From contig NC_004663.1 of NCBI RefSeq assembly GCF_000011065.1, positions 558,001-622,000 of the forward strand: a DNA stretch of 64,000 bases, given 5' to 3'. Position 1 is the first letter of the stretch; the number at the start of each line of letters is the position of its first letter. The stretch is from Bacteroides thetaiotaomicron VPI-5482 (GTDB lineage Bacteria; Bacteroidota; Bacteroidia; Bacteroidales; Bacteroidaceae). Below, piece after piece: positions 28,780 to 37,665 of this stretch. The notes beneath the pieces are model-generated. The model was given only the letters and a program-made list of their open reading frames with translations, did not search any database and was not told the origin of the DNA. A program made the position numbers and the translations under genes.

Positions 28780-29373
28780 ATGGAAAGTATTGATATTGTA
28801 AGAAAACAAGTAGCGGAGAGTGAGCGAGTGAAAGCGGAACTTTCTAAAAATGAAGAAGTGATAGCGGCTATTGCTAAAGCGGCTGACGTATGTACTGAGG
28901 CCTATCGTCGAGGAAATAAAACGATGTTTGCGGGTAATGGGGGGAGTGCAGCTGATGCTCAGCATTTAGTCGGCGAATTTGTGAGTAAGTTTTATTTTGA
29001 TCGTCCGGGAATTCCTTCAATAGCTTTAACTACGGATACCAGTGTTATTACAGCTATTGGTAATGATTATGGATATGATAAAATATTTACACGCCAACTC
29101 CAGGCACAAGGTGTGGCAGGAGATGTTTTTATTGGTATTTCTACTTCAGGTAATTCGAAAAATATTGTAGATGCCTTGCCTATATGTAAAGAAAAGGGGA
29201 TTACGACGATTGCTCTTACAGGTATGAAGTCTTGTAAAATGGATGATTTTGATATTGTCATTAAAGTTCCTAGTGCTGAAACCCCTCGTATACAGGAATG
29301 TCAAACATTGATAGGACATATTATTTGCTGTATTGTGGAAGAGAATATTTTCGGGGAAGAATATAATAAATAA
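28780..29373 (+). CDS. gmhA: Sedoheptulose-7-phosphate isomerase
   Basis: Converts sedoheptulose-7-phosphate to D-glycero-D-manno-heptose-7-phosphate, the entry to heptose synthesis. The frame is open well into hddA, but ATG 28780 gives the family N-terminus MESIDIVRKQV and a normal 197 residues, so the longer version is rejected. SIS-domain features seen: FAGNGGSAADAQHLVGEF (about 46-63), GISTSGNSKNIV and ETPRIQECQTLIGHI with the catalytic His. The start is 13 bases after hddA and the stop is 4 bases before hddC. Confidence 0.95.
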   Translation: MESIDIVRKQVAESERVKAELSKNEEVIAAIAKAADVCTEAYRRGNKTMFAGNGGSAADAQHLVGEFVSKFYFDRPGIPSIALTTDTSVITAIGNDYGYDKIFTRQLQAQGVAGDVFIGISTSGNSKNIVDALPICKEKGITTIALTGMKSCKMDDFDIVIKVPSAETPRIQECQTLIGHIICCIVEENIFGEEYNK

Positions 29374-29377
29374 TTTT

Positions 29378-30085
29378 ATGGAAGTTATCATATTAGCTGG
29401 TGGATTTGGGACTCGTTTGCGTAGTGTAGTAAATGAAGTACCCAAGTGTATGGCGCCAATAGCAAACAAACCTTTTTTGTGGTATTTACTGAAATATCTT
29501 ACAAAATTTGATGTATCAAAAGTAATTCTATCTTTGGGTTATTTACGCGGTGTTATTATTGATTGGATTGATGAGTGTAAAGATGAGTTTCCTTTTGCTT
29601 TCGAATATGCCGTGGAGGACGAACCATTAGGGACAGGTGGAGGAATAAAACTAGCCTTAAAGAGAACTAGTAAACCTAATATTATTGTTTTGAATGGCGA
29701 TACATTCTTTGATGTAAATTTGAATGAATTATATGAATGGCATTGTTTATATCCTTCATCAATCACACTGGCATTAAAGCCAATGGAAAACTTTGACCGT
29801 TACGGAAATGTACAGATATGTGAAGATACTAATCAGATTAGGAGATTTGATGAGAAAAAATATTGCGAGAAAGGCTTGATTAATGGTGGTATATATATTA
29901 TCAATACATTAGAACCGATATTCGACAGACTACCGCAGAGATTTTCTTTTGAGACAGGAGTTCTTCAACCCCAATGTTTATTAGGAAAACTTTATGGTGT
30001 GGTGCAAAATGGATATTTTATTGATATTGGTATTCCCGAAGATTACGACAAGGCCAATGCGGAATTTTCAGATCTCCTTTTCTAA
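29378..30085 (+). CDS. hddC: D-glycero-alpha-D-manno-heptose-1-phosphate guanylyltransferase
   Basis: Nucleotidyltransferase that activates heptose-1-phosphate with GTP. From ATG 29378 it has 235 residues starting MEVIILAGGFGTRLR, with PKCMAPIANKPFLWYLL and the metal site LNGDTFFDVN (about 107-116). An upstream in-frame ATG at 29333 lies inside gmhA and is rejected. The guanylyl specificity comes from family resemblance and from the hddA/gmhB neighbours; a mannose-1-phosphate-type relative would look similar in isolation. Confidence 0.92.
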   Translation: MEVIILAGGFGTRLRSVVNEVPKCMAPIANKPFLWYLLKYLTKFDVSKVILSLGYLRGVIIDWIDECKDEFPFAFEYAVEDEPLGTGGGIKLALKRTSKPNIIVLNGDTFFDVNLNELYEWHCLYPSSITLALKPMENFDRYGNVQICEDTNQIRRFDEKKYCEKGLINGGIYIINTLEPIFDRLPQRFSFETGVLQPQCLLGKLYGVVQNGYFIDIGIPEDYDKANAEFSDLLF

Positions 30086-30100
30086 ATAATTCTTTCTATA

Positions 30101-30571
30101 ATGAGACTACAAGATATTGATGTAACTGGTTTTGAAACATTGTTGCTAGATCGTGATGGAGTGGTTAACAGACTTCGTCCAGATGACTATGTGAAAAAAT
30201 GGGAAGAGTTTGAATTTCTTCCTGGAGTACTTGAAATTTTGAAAGCTTGGAATACCCATTTTAAATATATATTTATAGTGACTAATCAGCGTGGAGTAGG
30301 GAAGGAAATTATGAGTGAAGAGGATTTAAAACATATACATGAGCGAATGATTTCTGAAGTTAAGAACTATGGAGGGAGAATAGATAGAATTTATTATTGT
30401 ACCGCTTTGACGGATTCTGATATTAACCGTAAACCGGGAATAGGTATGTTTCTTCAAATATTGAGAGATTATCCAGATATTGATAAAGCTAAGTGCCTTA
30501 TGATAGGTGATAGTGATAGTGATATAAAATTTGCTAAGAATTGTGGTATTGTAGGAATTAAAGTTATATGA
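30101..30571 (+). CDS. gmhB: D,D-heptose 1,7-bisphosphate phosphatase (HAD superfamily)
   Basis: Removes the C7 phosphate from heptose-1,7-bisphosphate before nucleotide activation. A 156-residue histidinol-phosphatase-like HAD protein with nucleophile motif [10 protein letters not shown] (Asp17, Asp19), motif [12 protein letters not shown], Lys in NRKPGIGM and motif [14 protein letters not shown]. It is somewhat shorter than the enterobacterial enzyme (about 190 residues) and lacks the Cys-rich zinc loop seen there: only CTALTDSD remains where the zinc ligands would be. The stop overlaps the next start by 4 bases (ATGA). Function is well supported by the surrounding heptose genes. Confidence 0.9.
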
Positions 30572-31674
30572 AAGAGAAAATTTTGTTTTTGACAGCATAT
30601 GTTCCCAATAAGGCAGCAGCAGGTGAAAAAAACACTATGATAATGCTGAATGATTTAGCTTCATGTTATGATGTTGATTTGATTTATTTTAAATATGATT
30701 GGGAAAATGATTATGTGCCCGAAAGAGGAAATGTAAATACGAAACTAACAATTCGTAACTCGATAATGACTAAATTAAAAAATATTTGCAACTTTCCTTT
30801 TGTTCATCCTACTTTTTCTATACGTTTTAATTGGCTGATACTTCGAAGAGTTAGGGATTTGCTTAAAATGAATCATTATAAAGTTGTGATTTTTAATCAT
30901 AGTAATATGTTCTTGTATGGACGATATATTGATAAACGTATTCCTAAAATATTACTTTGCCATGATGTAATTGCACAACGTGTGCTTCGTTCTTCTTCAT
31001 ATTTAATGCAGAAGATATGTATTTTCTCGGAACGGATGTCCTTGAATCTGCCTAATGCTCATATTTTTTCTTTTTCACAAAAAGATTGTGACCTAATAAA
31101 ACAGATTTATCATAAGGAAACTAATCTTTGTTTAGACTATATTGATGAACAAATTATTAATAAAAGTCCCGATAAAGTTGAGGATTATTTCACAATGTTT
31201 GGCGATTGGCGGCGTAAAGAAAATGCGGAAGGGGCTTTGTGGTTTATTAATACTGTAGGTCCATTATTGAGAAAAAAAGTACATATTAAAATCATAGGAC
31301 GTGGATTTCCTAATAAAGATGTGAAAAATATAGTTCCGAATTTGAATTTAGATATTCTTGGCTTTGTAGATGATCCATATAAGATTTTATCTCAGAGTAA
31401 AGCTTTGATATCCCCATTGTTTACAGGGGCAGGTATTAAAGTCAAGGTTATAGAAGCTTTGGCATGTGGCATTCCTGTTATTGGAACTGATATTGCTTTT
31501 GAAGGTCTTCCTCCTTTATTTAATTCCTTTATGCTCATTGCTGAGACGCCAAAGGATTATATTAGATGTATGGAATGTCTCAATTTGAATATAGATGAAA
31601 GAATAAAAACGAAAGAAATGTTTATTAAGACATATCAATCGGATTCCATAACAAACTATATTAAAAGGATTTGA
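30568..31674 (+). CDS. Glycosyltransferase, GT-B fold (GT4-like)
   Basis: 368 residues. The N-terminus [19 protein letters not shown] is the acceptor loop of a GT-B enzyme. The C-terminal region has [26 protein letters not shown] and the donor-binding [26 protein letters not shown]. Sitting immediately after the heptose genes and overlapping gmhB by 4 bases, it is a candidate heptosyltransferase, but that is positional inference only. No membrane segments are seen. Confidence 0.88.
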
Positions 31675-31830
31675 GTGATTTATTGTTGATATGTGTGAGT
31701 TTATTGTTTAGTCTTTACTGCCAGATTTAATATAACTACAATCATATAGTGAAAGTCTATATATTTAGTTTAATAGATATATTATTTGGAATTAATTTAT
31801 TCAATTTTCCTTTGTTAATCCTCGATAAAT

Positions 31831-32655
31831 ATGATTGATATTTCTATTATTACGGTCGGTATGAACCATCTTTTATACCTTAAAGTATTATTACGTTCTT
31901 TATATAAAGAGAATATTCCTCAAGCAAGTATTGAAATGATTTATGTGGATAATTGTTCATCAGATGGTACTGTTGAATATATCCGACAAAATTATCCTCA
32001 AGTAAGGATCGTTGAGAATCAAAAACCTTTAGGATTTGGAGAAAATAATAATAAAGGAGTATTAGCCTCAATAGGGAAATATATTGCTATTATTAATCCG
32101 GATATTGTTTTGCATAAAGGGAGTTTAGATTTTCTATATGAATATGTTGAAAAGCATCCTATTATAGGCATTACTGTACCAAAACTATTGAATCCAGATG
32201 GGACAGTTCAATATTCTGTGAGAAGTTTTATTACATTAAAAGTTCTGTTCTCTCGATTTTTATCTAAAGGTAATGATCAAACAACCAGTAAGATAGTGAA
32301 TAAGTATCTTTGTAAAAACATGGATACAACAAAGATACAACCTGTAGATTGGGCTATTGGCGCAGCATTATTTATGCGGAGAGATTTTTATGCTTTTTTA
32401 GGCGGGTTTGATCAGAATTATTTTTTATATATGGAAGATGAAGATATTTGTCTTCGATCTTGGAAATGTAATCGTCCTGTCATTTATTTTCCTGAATCTA
32501 TAATGACTCATAACCATCTTCGTGGAAGTTCTAAAATCGGTCGAAAGGCGCTTCTTCATTTACAGAGTATGTTTGTTTTCTTTAAGAAACATGGATGTTC
32601 GATTGGAAGCTTTTGTTCTAAAATGCAAGCTTGCTCAAAACTAGAATATTATTAG
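31831..32655 (+). CDS. Glycosyltransferase family 2 (rhamnosyltransferase-like)
   Basis: 274 residues. The N-terminus IDISIITVGMNHLLYLKVLL, IYVDNCSSDGTVEYIRQNYP, GFGENNNKGVLAS and INPDIVL (metal-binding region) match the WbbL/RfbN-like branch of GT2, many of which use dTDP-rhamnose. A later YMEDEDICLR segment contains the usual catalytic-base ED motif. With complete rml genes in the operon, rhamnosyl transfer is a fair hypothesis. A 156-base AT-rich gap precedes it in which I saw no gene, terminator or good promoter. Confidence 0.88.
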   Translation: MIDISIITVGMNHLLYLKVLLRSLYKENIPQASIEMIYVDNCSSDGTVEYIRQNYPQVRIVENQKPLGFGENNNKGVLASIGKYIAIINPDIVLHKGSLDFLYEYVEKHPIIGITVPKLLNPDGTVQYSVRSFITLKVLFSRFLSKGNDQTTSKIVNKYLCKNMDTTKIQPVDWAIGAALFMRRDFYAFLGGFDQNYFLYMEDEDICLRSWKCNRPVIYFPESIMTHNHLRGSSKIGRKALLHLQSMFVFFKKHGCSIGSFCSKMQACSKLEYY

Positions 32656-32712
32656 AAGAATAAATGTGGTTTTATAGAAATAATATTAAAATCTATTATA
32701 TAACATCGTTCT

Positions 32713-34119
32713 ATGCAGGAGATCCAACGTTTTAATAAAGTTTTAAAATCTTGTGTCCTTTTTGGGGATATAATTTTGTTGAATTCATTGCTATGGGGAT
32801 TTGAACTGGTTTTGGGCAGTCGCTTTTATTCTGGTAATTTAACTTCTCTTTATCAAGGGATGGTTCTGCTTAGTCTATGCTATCTGGTTTGCAATATTCA
32901 ATCAGGGGTTATTTTGCATCATCCAGTTGTTCGTCCGGAACAGATTATGATTCGTGTACTTCGTAATATGGTTCCTTTTATTTTATTTTCCATTTGCTTT
33001 TTGTCTCTTTTCCATTTTGAATTTTTCCGCTCTCGGTTGTTCGGATTGTTTTATGTTGCTTTACTGATCATCTTGATTTGTTATCGTCTTGCTTTTCGTT
33101 ATTTTTTGGAGCTTTATCGTGAAAAAGGAGGAAATGTTCGCATGGTTGTATTGGTGGGCAGTCACGAGAATATGCAGGAACTTTACCATTCAATGACAGA
33201 TGATCCAACTTCAGGCTACCGTGTAATGGGATATTTTGAAGATTCCCCATCCGATTATTATCCGGAAGAAGTTGCATATTTGGGACAGCCGAAAGAGGCG
33301 ATTGAGTATTTAGAAAGAAATTCAGGTAAAATTGCACAACTCTACTGTAGTCTTCCTTCTGTACGGAGTGCGGAGATTGTTCCGATCATTAATTATTGCG
33401 AGAACCACTTGGTGCGTTTTTTTAGTGTTCCCAATGTCCGTAACTATTTAAAGCGCAGGATGTATTTTGATTTATTAGGTAATGTACCAGTATTATCTAT
33501 TCGTCGTGAACCATTGGAACTTCGTGAGAATCGTGTTTTAAAACGATTTTTTGATATAATATTTTCATTGATATTCTTGTGTACTATTTTCCCTTTTGTT
33601 TATATAATAATAGGGATTGCTATTAAAATCAGCTCGCCGGGGCCCATTTTTTTTAAACAGAAACGTAGTGGTGAAGACGGTCGTGAATTTTGGTGTTACA
33701 AATTTCGTTCTATGCGAGTAAATGCACAATGTGATGTTCTTCAAGCTACAGCAAATGATCCTCGTAAAACACGTATAGGTGAGTTTATTCGTAAAACGAG
33801 TATTGATGAATTGCCTCAGTTTATTAATGTATTGATGGGTGATATGTCTGTTGTTGGTCCTCGCCCCCATATGCTGAAACATACAGAGGAATATGCCCAA
33901 GTGATTAATAAATTTATGGTTCGTCATTTTGTGAAGCCTGGTATAACTGGTTGGGCGCAAGTAACAGGCTATCGTGGAGAGACTAAAGAACTTTGGCAAA
34001 TGGAAGGACGGGTTAGTCGTGATATTTGGTATATTGAGCATTGGACGTTTATGCTTGATTTGTATATTATTTATAAAACAGTATATAATGCTATTCATGG
34101 AGAAAAAGAAGCGTATTAA
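32713..34119 (+). CDS. Undecaprenyl-phosphate sugar phosphotransferase (initiating transferase)
   Basis: Starts repeat-unit assembly by moving a sugar-1-phosphate to undecaprenyl phosphate. The 468 residues contain four or five N-terminal transmembrane helices (about 10-135), a Rossmann-like CoA-binding-type domain (LVGSHENMQELYHSM, about 150-165) and a C-terminal bacterial sugar transferase domain: a membrane hairpin, then SPGPIFFKQKRSGEDG, YKFRSMRVNA, RKTSIDELPQ, VGPRPH and KPGITGWAQV. All core motifs are intact. The layout is that of WcaJ-type enzymes, often glucose- or galactose-specific. It sits late in the operon next to the export genes. Confidence 0.94.
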   Translation: MQEIQRFNKVLKSCVLFGDIILLNSLLWGFELVLGSRFYSGNLTSLYQGMVLLSLCYLVCNIQSGVILHHPVVRPEQIMIRVLRNMVPFILFSICFLSLFHFEFFRSRLFGLFYVALLIILICYRLAFRYFLELYREKGGNVRMVVLVGSHENMQELYHSMTDDPTSGYRVMGYFEDSPSDYYPEEVAYLGQPKEAIEYLERNSGKIAQLYCSLPSVRSAEIVPIINYCENHLVRFFSVPNVRNYLKRRMYFDLLGNVPVLSIRREPLELRENRVLKRFFDIIFSLIFLCTIFPFVYIIIGIAIKISSPGPIFFKQKRSGEDGREFWCYKFRSMRVNAQCDVLQATANDPRKTRIGEFIRKTSIDELPQFINVLMGDMSVVGPRPHMLKHTEEYAQVINKFMVRHFVKPGITGWAQVTGYRGETKELWQMEGRVSRDIWYIEHWTFMLDLYIIYKTVYNAIHGEKEAY

Positions 34120-34172
34120 TTAGTAATAAAACAACAAAGTATAAAAGAATAGATATCTAATTCATCACAGTT

Positions 34173-34973
34173 ATGAGAATATTGAATAAATTGATTTTTG
34201 TAGTGTTACTGCCTTTTCTGTTTACGGCCTGCCAGTCCTACAAGAAAGTACCTTATTTGCAGGATACAGAAGTAGTAAATCAAATAGAACAGAAAGAGAA
34301 TTTGTATGATGCAAAGATCATGCCTAAAGATTTGTTGACTATCGTAGTTTCCTGTACTAGTCCGGAGTTGGCTGCACCATTTAATTTGACAGTTGCCAGT
34401 CCAACAAATTTGTCTGTTACTAATATTTTAGCTACTACACAACCTGTGTTACAAACTTACTTGGTAGATAATGAAGGAAAGATTTTTTTTCCTGTATTGG
34501 GAGAGTTAAAACTAGGTGGTTTGACAAAGAAACAGGCAGAACAAATGGTTGTAGAAAAGTTGAAACCCTATATGAAAGAAACGCCTATCGTTACAGTGCG
34601 TATGGTAAATTATAAAATCTCAGTGATAGGTGAAGTCACTCGTCCGGGTACTTTTACTATTTCTAATGAAAAAGTCAATTTATTGGAGGCGCTTGCTATG
34701 GCAGGGGATATGACGGTGTATGGCTTGCGGGATAATGTAAAACTGATTCGTGAAGATGCCACAGGTAAGCAAGAAATTATAACTCTTGATTTGAATAAAT
34801 CAGAAACAATTCTTTCTCCATATTATTGGCTACAGCAAAATGATGTCGTTTATGTAACACCTAATAAGGCAAAAGCTCGTAACTCGGATATTGGGAATAG
34901 TACGAGTCTATGGTTCTCTGCTACATCTATCCTAGTTTCTCTTGCCAGCTTATTATTTAATATCTTAAAATAA
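34173..34973 (+). CDS. Polysaccharide export lipoprotein (Wza-like)
   Basis: Outer-membrane-associated export component. The 266 residues begin with a lipoprotein signal (lipobox LFTAC, Cys20). A Poly_export domain (KIMPKDLLTIVVS, YLVDNEGKIFFPVLGELKLGGLTK) and a SLBB domain (ISVIGEVTRPGTF) follow. A hydrophobic C-terminal helix (about 245-265) is seen in many Bacteroides homologues. The gene is 12 bases upstream of the Wzc-like kinase, its usual partner. Confidence 0.95.
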   Translation: MRILNKLIFVVLLPFLFTACQSYKKVPYLQDTEVVNQIEQKENLYDAKIMPKDLLTIVVSCTSPELAAPFNLTVASPTNLSVTNILATTQPVLQTYLVDNEGKIFFPVLGELKLGGLTKKQAEQMVVEKLKPYMKETPIVTVRMVNYKISVIGEVTRPGTFTISNEKVNLLEALAMAGDMTVYGLRDNVKLIREDATGKQEIITLDLNKSETILSPYYWLQQNDVVYVTPNKAKARNSDIGNSTSLWFSATSILVSLASLLFNILK

Positions 34974-34985
34974 CGTTTTGAAAAA

Positions 34986-37424
34986 ATGAAAGAAGAAATA
35001 GTAAACGAAAGACAGTGTGAAACTGAGGACGAGAAAATAGATATTCAACAATTACTTTTTAAATATATTATTCATTGGCCGTGGTTTGTCGGTGCCGTTT
35101 TAGTTTGTCTTATTGGAGCTTGGATATATTTGCGTATGGCCACTCCTGTTTATAATATATCGGCAACAGTTTTGATAAAGGATGACAAAAAAGGTGGCAA
35201 TACAGGAAGTATGGTAGGACTGGAAGAATTAGGGTTAAGTGGCTTGATTAGTTCTTCTCAGAATATAGATAATGAACTTGAAGTTTTACGTTCAAAGACT
35301 TTAGTGAAAGAAGTAATCAATCTGTTAAACTTATATGTATCATATACAGATGAAGATGGATTTCCTTCAAAGAATATGTATAAAACTTCTCCTGTTTTAG
35401 TTAGTTTGACTCCGCAAGAAGCTGAGAAACTAACTGATCCTATGGTTGTTGAGATGGCATTGTATGGAGAAGGTGGTTTGGAGGTAAATGTTACAGTTGG
35501 TGATAAAGAATACCAAAAGCATTTTGAGAAATTGCCAGCTGTATTCCCGATGGATGAGGGAACTTTAGCTTTTTTTCAATCGCCAGATTCCTTATCATTG
35601 AAGAAAGATACAATGGAAGCGTCTTCAAATATACGGCATATTACGGCTAAGATTAAATCACCTATGAAAGTAGCACGGGCGTATTGTGAAAATTTAAAAA
35701 TTGAGCCTACTTCTAAAACGACTTCGGTAGCTGTGATTTCATTGAAGAACTCTAGTTTGCAACGTGGGCAAGATTTTATCAATCAATTATTAGAAATGTA
35801 TAACCGTAATACGAATAATGATAAAAATGAGATTGCTCAAAAGACTGCTGAATTTATAGATGAACGTATCAATATTATTTCCAAGGAGCTTGGGAGTACA
35901 GAGGCAAATCTTGAGAATTTTAAACGTAATGCCGGTATTACCGACTTGACTAGTGAAGCGCAAATTGCCTTGACCGGTAACGCCGAATATGAAAAGAAGA
36001 GAGTAGAGAACCGGACACAAATCAGCCTTATTGAAGATTTGCGGAAATATATAAGAGGAAATGAATACGAAGTTCTTCCGGGTAATATAGGCTTGCAAGA
36101 TCCAGGATTGGTTGCAACGATTGAACGATATAATGAAATGTTAGTTGAACGGAAGCGCTTATTACGTACTTCTACAGAAAATAATCCTACGATTATCAAT
36201 CTGGATACAAGCATCCGTGCCATGAAGTCGAATGTGCAGGCGACCCTTGACGGATCATTGAAAGGTTTATTAATTACAAAAGCTGATCTTGAACGTGAAG
36301 CAAGCCGTTTTTCTCGTCGTATTAGTGATGCTCCCGGACAAGAACGTCAGTTTGTAAGTATTGCCCGTCAACAGGAAATCAAAGCCGGACTGTATTTGAT
36401 GCTTTTACAAAAGCGTGAGGAGAACGCCATAGCATTGGCAGCTACTGCAAACAATGCAAAGATCATTGATGAAGCTATCGCTGATGATATCCCTGTTTCT
36501 CCTAAGCGTAGAATGATTTATCTGATCGCTTTAGTATTAGGCATTGGCATCCCCGTAGGCATCATCTACCTGATCGGCCTGACCAAGTTTAAACTCGAAG
36601 GTCGTGCAGATGTCGAGAAACTGACAACTATTCCTATCGTCGGTGATATCCCATTAACCGACGAGAAGAACGAAAAAGACGGTTCTATTGCCGTCTTTGA
36701 GAATCAGAACAACCTGATGAGCGAGACCTTCCGAAACATCCGTACCAACCTTCAGTTCATGCTTCAGAATGACAAGAAAGTGATTCTTGTGACTTCTACC
36801 GTCAGTGGAGAAGGAAAATCATTTATCTCCGCCAATTTAGCCATCAGTCTCTCTTTATTAGGAAAGAAAGTAGTAATCGTAGGGCTTGATATCCGCAAAC
36901 CGGGATTGAATAAAGTCTTCCGTCTTTCGACGAAAGAGAAGGGGATTACCTTATACCTTGCAAACCCGGAAACAGATTTGATGAGTCTGGTACAACCTTC
37001 GGATATTAATCAGAATCTGTATATCCTTCCCGGTGGAACGGTTCCTCCTAATCCGACCGAGCTGTTAGCGCGTGATGGTCTGGACAAGGCAATAGAGATA
37101 TTGAAGAAGAACTTTGACTATGTGATTCTGGATACCGCACCGGTAGGTATGGTTACCGATACCTTATTGATCGGTCGTGTAGCGGACTTGTCCGTCTACG
37201 TATGCCGTGCCGACTATACCCATAAAGTAGAGTACACACTGATCAACGAACTTGCCGAAGAAAAGAAACTGCCTAACCTTTGTACTGTAATCAATGGCGT
37301 AGACCTGAAACGCAGGAAGTATGGCTACTACTACGGCTACGGTAAGTATGGCAAGTACTATGGATATGGCAAACGCTATGGCTACGGATACGGTTACGGA
37401 CAGGAAAAAGGTGCTAAATCGTAA
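34986..37424 (+). CDS. Capsule chain-length regulator / BY-type tyrosine autokinase (Wzc-like)
   Basis: Inner-membrane protein controlling polymerisation and export. The 812 residues contain a first transmembrane helix near 28-50, the Wzz domain, a coiled-coil periplasmic section, a second helix near 515-535 and a cytoplasmic kinase. The kinase has Walker A VSGEGKS, Walker A' VVIVGLDIRKPG and Walker B YVILDTAP. The last 45 residues are a striking Tyr-Gly-Lys-rich tail, the autophosphorylated cluster of this family. Base usage changes inside the gene: up to about 36480 it is AT-rich with ATT/TTA codons like the genes before it, whereas from about 36540 it uses ATC/CTG/ACC. A terminator follows about 100 bases after the stop. 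Confidence 0.95.
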   Translation: MKEEIVNERQCETEDEKIDIQQLLFKYIIHWPWFVGAVLVCLIGAWIYLRMATPVYNISATVLIKDDKKGGNTGSMVGLEELGLSGLISSSQNIDNELEVLRSKTLVKEVINLLNLYVSYTDEDGFPSKNMYKTSPVLVSLTPQEAEKLTDPMVVEMALYGEGGLEVNVTVGDKEYQKHFEKLPAVFPMDEGTLAFFQSPDSLSLKKDTMEASSNIRHITAKIKSPMKVARAYCENLKIEPTSKTTSVAVISLKNSSLQRGQDFINQLLEMYNRNTNNDKNEIAQKTAEFIDERINIISKELGSTEANLENFKRNAGITDLTSEAQIALTGNAEYEKKRVENRTQISLIEDLRKYIRGNEYEVLPGNIGLQDPGLVATIERYNEMLVERKRLLRTSTENNPTIINLDTSIRAMKSNVQATLDGSLKGLLITKADLEREASRFSRRISDAPGQERQFVSIARQQEIKAGLYLMLLQKREENAIALAATANNAKIIDEAIADDIPVSPKRRMIYLIALVLGIGIPVGIIYLIGLTKFKLEGRADVEKLTTIPIVGDIPLTDEKNEKDGSIAVFENQNNLMSETFRNIRTNLQFMLQNDKKVILVTSTVSGEGKSFISANLAISLSLLGKKVVIVGLDIRKPGLNKVFRLSTKEKGITLYLANPETDLMSLVQPSDINQNLYILPGGTVPPNPTELLARDGLDKAIEILKKNFDYVILDTAPVGMVTDTLLIGRVADLSVYVCRADYTHKVEYTLINELAEEKKLPNLCTVINGVDLKRRKYGYYYGYGKYGKYYGYGKRYGYGYGYGQEKGAKS

Positions 37425-37522
37425 TCCGGTTCTAAGAATAAACCTGAGAATAAACGATAGCCCGTTTCAATCTGATTGACCACAGTATATCCCCCAAGAT
37501 ATAGTCAGTCAGATATAGCCGA

Positions 37523-37557
37523 CCGCTTGATTTTCCCCAATCAAGCGGTTTGTTGTA
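37523..37557 (+). terminator. Terminator of the capsule operon
   Basis: A perfect 10-bp stem, CCGCTTGATT (37523-37532) with AATCAAGCGG (37539-37548), has a 6-base loop and is followed by TTTGTTGT. It lies 99 bases past the wzc stop. Confidence 0.85.
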
Positions 37558-37604
37558 TTCATCTACGTTGACAATATAATTTTTATATCCCATATCAAAG
37601 AAAA

Positions 37605-37639
37605 GCGGGTATCCGGACAACCAGATGCCCGTTTTTTTT
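37605..37639 (+). terminator. Second terminator upstream of susC
   Basis: An imperfect stem with arms 37606-37616 and 37621-37631 (one C-A mismatch and one G-T pair) and an ACAA loop is followed by eight T residues. Two terminators in tandem isolate the capsule operon from the susCD pair. Confidence 0.8.
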
Positions 37640-37641
37640 GT

Positions 37642-37649
37642 TATATTTG
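37642..37649 (+). promoter_or_regulatory. Possible susCD promoter -7 box
   Basis: TATATTTG fits the TAnnTTTG consensus and lies about 25 bases before the susC start codons. The -33 region falls inside the preceding terminator stem and shows no TTG, so an activator-dependent promoter or a chance match are both possible. Confidence 0.4.
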
Positions 37650-37665
37650 TATTATCCCTTAAAAA

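Noticed and set aside
31675..31830. Missing small gene or promoter in the 156-base gap of the capsule operon
   Set aside because: AT-rich with stops in all frames I read; no TAnnTTTG with a partner and no terminator.
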